This document shows, in pieces, positions 57,100 through 64,000 of a stretch of 64,000 nucleotides of DNA (positions are counted from its first letter, which is position 1; every line of letters starts with the position of its first letter). The DNA lies in NCBI RefSeq assembly GCF_000002235.5, contig NW_022145594.1:17896412-17960411 (forward strand). Reading direction: 5' to 3'. The position numbers and the translations under genes are program-made. Below the pieces are notes generated by a model. It was not told where the DNA came from. It was given only the letters and a program-made list of their open reading frames with translations, and did not search any database. The DNA is from Strongylocentrotus purpuratus (lineage: Eukaryota > Echinodermata > Echinoidea > Camarodonta > Strongylocentrotidae).

Positions 57100-57665
57100 A
57101 CCCCCTTGCTTTTGGATAGAAATCACCACTGACTGTTCTGGTCAGAGTAAATCTCTAGCAAACTACCCCCCTCCCCCCTTCCTCATTTTATTGAACCCTT
57201 GGTTACCCTTCTCCTTTCTGCATCCGCCCCGTTATTTGGAGTCGCCACTGAATGTGCACGTCTCATCAAGGAGAATTATGATCACTCTTAGCACACTAGT
57301 TTTCAACTTGCGACCCATCCCTCCCATTATTTGTGAACCCCCTTTAATGTGAATGCCTCTCGGTATTGGATAATTAGAGCGTCACCGGAGTGTCTCCATA
57401 TAATACAAACCATTTCAGACTCGGCTACCCTCCCCCTCAATTGCCCCCTCCCCATTTTCTGTCTACCCTGGATAAGGATTACTATTGGCAAACTAGTTTT
57501 GAACTTGCGACCCACCCCCTTCCCATTTATGAACCTCCTTTCACGAGAACGCCTCTCGTTAATGGATCAGTAGCGCAACGCTGGTCTCCATACAGACCAT
57601 TTCAAACTCGGCTACCCCTCCCCCTCAATTATCCTCCTCCCCATGTTCTGTCTACGCCCCTGGTT
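57100..57665 (-). repeat. tandem array with 197-bp period bordered by CAGGGGCGTAGACAG
   Basis: CTAGTTTTCAACTTGCGACCC (57296) and CTAGTTTTGAACTTGCGACCC (57493) start two units that match over their whole length: TGAACCxCCTTT, GCCTCTCGxTAxTGGAT, GTCTCCATA, ACCATTTCA-ACTCGGCTACCC and CTCCCCATxTTCTGTCTAC. A third, more diverged unit precedes at 57165-57290. The right border ACGCCCCTGG is the reverse of the AGGGGCGTAGCC motif near the poly-G tracts. Confidence 0.75.
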
Positions 57666-58068
57666 ATTGGATAGGCGATGGTGATTGATGTACTCATCGA
57701 TAAGGGATCTCTGCATGTCAATGCACCTGCACGGGAAATCCCCCTTTTCATCTTCTTCTGCATGTTTTATGGCATCGGAAGATGTGAGGTCTCCAGGGCA
57801 GCGTTTCACCGAACCGTCGTAACATTATGTACAAGTTCACCGACATCCCTTGAAATACGTGTATCAAGTTAAGAACTTGTACTTATGATGTTTCCGTGAA
57901 ACGATACTCGGGTCTCCCTTTAACGTCCTCCTAAACGTAAGCCATCAGTATTAAACAAAAAAGCATTTTTAAGAACTTGCAAGGAACTGCTTTTTGGAGC
58001 AAGAGTAATTGTGAATATTGGTCCATTATTGTTATCACTTTTCCAATAACTTCTTCATTTTCCTCAAA
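57666..58068. other. non-coding, nothing recognised
   Basis: Unique sequence. Confidence 0.4.
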
Positions 58069-58374
58069 CCTGGGGGTGTTTCATAAAGCTGTTCTTAGAG
58101 TTACGCATGACTTTACGAACGACTTGTATATGAAAAGCCAAATTGGATGCTCAATCATTATTAACTGCATCAACTAAAGTTGAACTGTGCATATTTAGAT
58201 TAACATTCTTATTATAACAAACATTGTTAATGCCAAGTATATTTTTGCCATAATTTAAATTGGGGTTATTGGAAATATTAGAAAAAAACTTTGGGCATCC
58301 TATCTGGCATCATATGCAATTCGTTCGTAAAGTCATGCGTAACTTTTCGAACAGCTTTATGAAACACCCCCAGG
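58069..58374. mobile_element. foldback MITE ending in CCTGGGGGTGTTTCATAAAG
   Basis: Arms CCTGGGGGTGTTTCATAAAG...CTGTTC...GTTACGCATGACTTTACGAACGA and TCGTTCGTAAAGTCATGCGT...GAACAGCTTTATGAAACACC-CCCAGG pair over about 55 bp. The interior is 190 bp and AT-rich. Confidence 0.85.
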
Positions 58375-58965
58375 ACCCTTTAGAAGCCAATAAGGTATTG
58401 TTTAAAATTCGTCTTTAATAGACAAGCTAGTATGATTGTGTGGTGGGTATTTGTTATCGGTGACTTAATAAAACCTCTTCCAAAAAAAAAAAGGATTCCA
58501 AAAACAACGACAATCGAATAAAGAAGAGAAAAACAAAGTTCAGAAAGTATTATTTTTGTATTCGAACAGAGACACAATTCATCTGCAAGTTTCAAAATCT
58601 TCCGTACCAGCAGCGCGCCCTCTAACTTCTTAGACAACTTGCATTTTGTCTCTCCTTCTTGATTCAGTCATACTGTTTCTTTTATTTTACTTTTGAATTT
58701 AGATTGTACCTCTTATTTCAAGTAGTAATTTTCTTGGCAGTGCATGCCAACATTTAATATTTTGTCAAGGCTATCATTTTCCTCTTTCGATAGAAAATTC
58801 TTGGAAACTATTTTCGCTTGTCTGGATATGCCGGGTTGCACAAAGATGGCACAGAGCCACAGATGCTAGGCTAATCCTCAGACCCTGGCTTGATGCGATA
58901 ATTTGAAATAAGGACTAACATCGTATCGTATGTATTTCCTCCCAATATCATTAGAACAGCTTGAG
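58375..58965. other. non-coding, nothing recognised
   Basis: Unique AT-rich sequence. Confidence 0.4.
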
Positions 58966-58967
58966 TA

Positions 58968-59000
58968 GAAGAGAGAGTGAGAGAGAGTGAGAGTGAGAGA

Positions 59001-59031
<31 letters not shown>

Positions 59032-59105
59032 TGAGAGAGAGAGAGTGAGAGAGATAGAGTGAGATGGGAAGGAAGGGGGGGGGGTGTGGTAGGGTTAGGT
59101 TTAGA
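58968..59105. repeat. (GA)n/(GAGT)n microsatellite with G-run
   Basis: GAGAGAGT units 58970-59064, then G10 near 59076. Confidence 0.85.
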
Positions 59106-60675
59106 GGAGGGAAGGGGTAATACCTCTCGGGAAGAATGATGATACGTCACTGCACTCAGGGAGTCAAAGACTATTAAAAGAAGGGTTATACAGCGAATAG
59201 AAAATGTTTACGGAGTTTGAATTAAAGAATATGAAATTGATGATATTCCGAGAAAGGGGGCGATGGCTAGAGGAAAAGCAGCTTCCTTAGCAACCTAGAT
59301 TTACATTTGTAAATAGAGTCTTGGAAATGAGACTTAGTAGTTCCCCCACTCCTCGCAAATAGGGAAGTATTTACTCACAACGCCAGATACTTTCCCGCCA
59401 TAACTCGGTCACTTCGTCCTATCCCCAGACCGCAGGCTTCCGAGTCACATGACTCATTCGATTCCTCAGTAACTAGTCTAGCTTCTCCCAGACGGTGACT
59501 TGTGAGAAAACATAATATCCGAGGTCAATTATATATTCTACACCGTCATGCTAGTACCTGTAGCTCGACTGATACCGTTTGGGGGCGATGGCCCATGACC
59601 ATGCACTGCAGTACATTAGCGAGAGAGTATTATCAATAATGAAATGGCATAAGTACATACCCCCCCCCCCCCAATCGAATGGCAAAAAAAGTGTACCCCC
59701 TCCTACACTTATCTCCTAATTGGTGGCCTCCATTTTATTCCCTTGGTAAGACTGCCCCCCCCCCCCCCCCCCCCATATGATGCAAGTGCCCCTCCCTGAA
59801 TTGCTTGACCTGCACTATGCCACTGCAAAATTGCTAACAAAGTACACGTAAAGTTTCATAATCGGATTTGTATCTACTTTTTTTGAGCAGACGTGGTTGA
59901 CAAAAATATTGAGATAATCCGGTTGAAGTCAAACTGTTTTTTTAATGAGTAAAATAGCCTAAAAAGCAGACAAACGAACACAGATTGTTTCATTTTAATT
60001 CGAATTTTAAAAGTGTTTGAAGTATACATGACTGTTTACGGTAACTTCATGTGTATCTTAAAATTAGGCGTTCGTACCGTTACATAAACACTTTGAAAGT
60101 GCAGTGCACCTGTACCCATTTCGCTAGATCTGGATACTATATAGATGAGTATAAATGCACGAAACTGAATTCAATTGGAGATGGGAGGGCATAGATTCCC
60201 TAAAATGATTTTTTCTTCCACGGGCCATTAATAACATCAGACCTCTGTTAATGCGCTTGTTGTGTCCATGTTTCGCTACTGGACCTCCATTCCGTCTTTT
60301 TGAATGCGACTCTTGCATTCAAAAGACCCTTGGTGAAGACGACGAAGACGGAATAGGCCTCGTCATCATGGTTCAAGCAAATTAGGCTAAGTTTGCTGGA
60401 GGGGAAGCTTTCGTTGTCCCTTGATCCTGCACCGTTTCCAGGGATCTGAGGTTTCCTCCTATCCTTCGCCGCACGCTTCCGACCTGAATCCCTGACTCAT
60501 GCTTCTATACGGTGGACCTACTTACGGATGCTCCAACCTTATAGCGTGCCCTCAACGCTAAAACGGAGACAGTCCTTTTATTTTCTAAATTATTAATGAT
60601 CGTAGTTTTATTGTAGTTCTTATTTAAGTCAATCATTCTCTGAAATTACTATTTCTAATAATATAAGTGCTGTAA
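59106..60675. other. non-coding, no gene recognised
   Basis: C-runs at 59661-59672 and 59756-59774; a small hairpin TTTTTGAATGC/GCATTCAAAAG at 60297-60324. Confidence 0.4.
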
Positions 60676-60930
60676 CCTCCTCCCGCCCCTTCCCCCTCTC
60701 CTATCTTTCTCCCCTCTCTCTCTTTCTTCCCTCTCTCTCTTTCTTCCCCTTTCTTCCCCTCTCCCTCTTCCCCTCTCTCTAGTTCTATTTCCTCTTGAAC
60801 GTCTTCATCATCATCTTCGTTTCTTCTTGTCCTCCTTCTTCTTCTTCTTCTTCTTCTTAGTTTGTTTCCTATTCTTCTTCTTCTTCTTCTTCTTCTTCTT
60901 CTTCTTCTTCTTCTTCTTCTTCTTTTTTCT
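60676..60930. repeat. CT-rich and (CTT)n microsatellite
   Basis: CTCTCTTTC units, then (TTC)n at 60835-60925 with one short interruption. Confidence 0.9.
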
Positions 60931-61254
60931 ACTCTTTTTTACCATTCCCTTGCCCTTTTTCTTTTCTTTATCGTTTTGATATATCATTTCGATAGATCCA
61001 TACGTCTAATAAGCTATCTAAATATAATCCCCACGACTGCCAAGCATTAACCTGTAATGCATGAAACGCAAGATGGCGCAAGTCACATAAAATTATTTAC
61101 GCTGCGGAGTAACTCGACATCTCTGTACACACACTTCACATGGAAGCCTGCATCATCGAGTTACTTTCCCTCAACAATTCTCAAAGCACCACCACCAACC
61201 AACATCAATAACAATAATTATAGTCTTAATATTAAAAGTAATGATAATCGTAGA

Positions 61255-61313
61255 AGTAATACTACTTCAACTACTAGTACTATTTCCACTTCTACTACTT
61301 TCACTACTACTTT

Positions 61314-61350
<37 letters not shown>

Positions 61351-61447
61351 GCTGCTGCTACTACTACTGCTACTACTACTACTACTCTACTACTACTACT
61401 ACCACCACTACTACTTCTACTACTTCTATTAGTACTACTGTTATTTT

Positions 61448-61488
<41 letters not shown>

Positions 61489-61562
61489 CTACCACTACTT
61501 CCAACTTCTACTACTACTACTACTACTACTACTACTCCTACCACTACTTCCAACTTCTACTT

Positions 61563-61595
<33 letters not shown>

Positions 61596-61665
61596 CTACC
61601 ACTACTTCCAACTTCTACTTCTACTACTACTACTACTACTGCTGCTGATGATGATGATGATGATG
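61255..61665. repeat. (CTA)n cluster with higher-order repeat
   Basis: Interrupted ACT/CTA repeat. Within it the block ACTCCTACCACTACTTCCAA recurs at 61485, 61533 and 61591 separated by variable (CTA)n, a nested higher-order repeat. It ends in (GAT)n. Long frames in all phases are repeat translations. Confidence 0.9.
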
Positions 61666-61829
61666 ATGGCGACGATAATGAAGATGATAATAGTAATACT
61701 TAAGATACTTGACGAAACTTAATTAAAATTACACATTTTGATTGAAAATAATGATTCAGAACCTCTCAACGTGTTACCTATTAAGGATTTAAAAATCTTC
61801 CTTTTCAAAATTCTAGGCATCAAACTCAA

Positions 61830-61998
61830 TGGCCAGAATTCACAAAGGAGGTTTATCGACAAACCTAGGTTTTCGTGCGTCATATGACGCGTTTCGACGC
61901 GTTTTTACAAACCAGGTTTGTAAAAAAACGCGTCAAAACGCGTCATATGACGTAATTAAACTAGGTTTGTCGACAGACCTCCTTGTGAACTTGGGCCA
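61830..61998. mobile_element. palindromic TGGCCxGAATTCACAAAGG family, copy 3
   Basis: Ends TGGCCAGAATTCACAAAGGA and TCCTTGTGAACTTGGGCCA. The centre CGTCATATGACGCGTTTCGA ... AAACGCGTCATATGACG adds a second nested hairpin, so nearly all 169 bp can fold. Confidence 0.85.
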
Positions 61999-62299
61999 AT
62001 ATGGTCATGCAAGAAAGTGGATGAAGTGTATGCGAAACAAATTGCTATTTCTACTTTGCATCTGGTATATTTTTAGGGCTCTGAATTAAAAGTTATTGAG
62101 CCGAACCACAGAATTCGGATTGGTTGACTTGTCGCGAAAGGGTTATAATAATTTCGGTATTCAATAAGCAATATATATTGCAGAGATGAAACTGGGTCAC
62201 GACCAGGTAAGGCTGATATGAGAGGTAGGACGAAACCAACCTTTGATGTGTGCGTCGTGCGGGGAGGGGGGGGGGGGGAGGGGATTCTCATCGACCTCT

Positions 62300-62448
62300 G
62301 GGCCCTGTTTCATAAAATTTGTTATCAATAACAAACGCTGAATATCTATTTCAAATTAGCCCGCAGCCAATCAAATGCCACGATTTCAGTAGATTATAAC
62401 AGTTATTTTAACTTGCTATTGATAACAAGTTTCATGAAACAGGGTCCT
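62300..62448. mobile_element. foldback MITE ending in GGGCCCTGTTTCAT
   Basis: GGGCCCTGTTTCATAAAATT and TGTTATCAATAACAA pair with TTGCTATTGATAACAAG and TTTCATGAAACAGGGTCC; arms of about 35 bp around an 80-bp centre. Confidence 0.8.
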
Positions 62449-62559
62449 GGTCTCGGTTTGTATTGATATGCATAGTTATTAGTGAGGGAGATGGAGTGAG
62501 GAGGTAGGATGGGTGGGAAGAGAGGGGGAGGGAGCGCAGAAAGGACTGGGGGAGTTAGG

Positions 62560-62612
62560 AGAGGGGGAGGAGGAGGGATGGAGGGGAAAAGGAGGAAGAG
62601 AGAGAGAGAGAG
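62560..62612. repeat. GA/GGA-rich tract
   Basis: GGAGG and GA repeats directly abutting the SINE head at 62612. Confidence 0.7.
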
Positions 62613-62750
62613 ATGTCGTGGTCCTGTGGATACGTCCCCGGACTGTGGGTCACGTGGTTCACAGTTCGATTCCTGCCGCAGCACCAATGTCGTCTCGCAA
62701 GACATTAATTTACATTTCTGTCACTCTCGACTAATACCGGGTTAATAACA
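62612..62750 (+). repeat. tRNA-derived SINE, 3'-truncated
   Basis: GATGTCGTGGTCCTGTGGATA carries a degenerate A-box and ACAGTTCGATTCCTGCCGCA a B-box-like motif, followed by AGCACCAATGTCGTCTCGCA as in the copy at 1-124. The tail with GCGCT motifs is absent. Confidence 0.7.
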
Positions 62751-63375
62751 GTACTACGCTATCAAAACATTAATATTAAGTGCAGTATTATTATTTGGGA
62801 CGTGGGAGTGTCAGGAGAAATTATTATGAGGGAAAGGTGGTGATGAATATTGCCAAATGTTAAGGGAGCAAAGAATTAAAAAAAAAAAAAAAAACGAGAA
62901 AAGGAGATAGCGGGGGGGGGGGGGGGGCTAAATAAAAAGTCAAGAATGAGAGAACACAGAACAGCAAACTCTTATCAGGGCATAATGAATATAATTATGA
63001 GATAGCGATTGAAAAAGATACTTCCCAAGTGTAGGGAAATAACGGTATTGTGACGCAAGAGACTCAAGTCATGAATACCGAGTTAGGAGGAGAAAAAAAA
63101 GAGGGGGGGGGGGTGTAATTGAGCACAATCTATTTTGAAGGTATCAATGATGGATGACTGGAGGACAGGAGGCAACAAATAGAATGAAAAATATTTTGAC
63201 AAAGGTTGATACATTATTACAAAAATAGTAAACCGTGACCTAAATATAGTTAACTATGGCCCAAATATAGTATGAATAATCTTCAGAACAAAATCTTTGA
63301 TCTCGATAATCCAGATGGACTAATAGGACGATGCATGCGGACGCAAATTAATTCTCTCTTTCAAGCCCACTGCTA
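62751..63375. other. non-coding with homopolymers
   Basis: A16 at 62879-62894, G-run of about 17 near 62912 and G10 near 63105. Confidence 0.5.
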
Positions 63376-63384
63376 CCTGTAGGG

Positions 63385-63722
63385 CGAAAGAGAGATAGAG
63401 AAAGAGAGATAGAGAGAGAGAGAGAGGGTATGGGAGAGAGAGAGGGGAGGGAGGGGCGAGGAGGTATTGATAACATAATAGATCAATAGCAGGAGAGTGA
63501 ACGATGGAAAGGGAGAGATGTAGAAGAAGAAGAAGAATGAGGACACAATGTTTTGTGAAACAAAATAGAGCAAAAGAGACATTTGATATAGCTCTAATTG
63601 TAAGCATAATAGGGAGACACCCGCACGTGAATACAGAGAGAGGGAGAGAGAGGAGATGGAACTGAGATAGGAAATAGATAAATTAAAAAAAAAAGACAAG
63701 ACCCCCGGAGATGTGAAAGCAT

Positions 63723-63758
<36 letters not shown>

Positions 63759-63765
63759 GGAGAAA
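63385..63765. repeat. GA-rich low-complexity stretch
   Basis: Several (GA)n runs (63386-63427, 63637-63655, 63727-63759). Minus-strand Leu/Ser-rich frames are repeat translations. Confidence 0.85.
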
Positions 63766-63961
63766 GCGACATACAAAAAGGATGAACAAAATGGAGAGAA
63801 AGGAAGCAAGAAAGAAAGAAATTCATTTATGCAAGCGATCGATCTTGAAGAGGGTGAAGAGCTCACCTAGATTTTGTGACAAAGGGTACGAAAACATCCG
63901 CGGGGCTCGAGGTCGTGCGGTGGTAATGATATCTAGGTATACCTCTTCAAGAAGGCAATCT

Positions 63962-64000
63962 TTAAAGAGAAGGTTGCGTTCTGGGAAAGGGTGAACAGTA
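63962..64000 (-). mobile_element. 390-bp MITE family, copy 3, cut by window edge
   Basis: TTAAAGAGAAGGTTGCGTTC then TGGGAAAGG matches the left end of 48486-48879 (TTAAAGAGGAGGTTGAGTTC then TGGGAACAGG). The rest lies beyond the window. Confidence 0.65.

Noticed and set aside
61057..61722. 221-codon plus-strand frame rich in Thr and Leu
   Set aside because: Translation of (CTA)n/(ACT)n repeats; opposite strand and other phases are equally open.

Overview
The window looks like nuclear DNA of a marine invertebrate deuterostome, most likely an echinoderm such as a sea urchin. The clues are one spliced gene with phase-consistent GT-AG introns, a PR/SET plus C2H2 zinc-finger protein, tRNA-derived SINEs, a CR1/L2-type LINE end, many short foldback DNA elements, and very frequent microsatellites and poly(dG)/poly(dC) tracts. 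The species assignment is inference; no ribosomal, mitochondrial or other diagnostic marker is present.

Positions 1-7236 hold the 3' part of a PRDM-family gene on the plus strand. Four exons (191-447, 2020-2199, 3345-3597, 5417-7236) join in frame into about 835 residues: a proline/threonine-rich segment, a PR/SET domain split over two exons, and 14 zinc fingers in one long terminal exon. The 5' end lies left of the window. All three introns carry mobile-element debris (SINE, LINE end, MITEs). The array contains an internal duplication of a finger block and ends in a frameshifted remnant of a fifteenth finger.

Positions 7358-8894 are a piggyBac-type element bounded by TTAA at both ends and 12-bp perfect terminal inverted repeats, only 121 bp past the PRDM stop codon. 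It keeps the acidic N-terminal part of a transposase and has lost the catalytic core.

Positions 8900-64000 contain no protein-coding gene I can support. Three weak exon candidates are recorded: near 18023-18039, 24069-24140 (phase-compatible with the first) and 51835-51908. The region is dense in non-autonomous DNA transposons. They include a hAT-type MITE with a perfect 8-bp target duplication (40296-40741), families bounded by TTAA (about 190, 280 and 390 bp), a family of about 140 bp that is almost fully palindromic, a family of about 175 bp ending in TAGTCTGCAGGCACA-like repeats, and foldbacks ending in GGGGGTGTTTCA. Diverged tandem arrays (52262-52880, 57100-57665), a pre-miRNA-sized hairpin (45274-45336) and two microsatellite-poor, CpG-retaining blocks (26580-27100, 50870-51200) that resemble conserved regulatory DNA are also present. 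Such a landscape is compatible with a gene desert or a very long intron.
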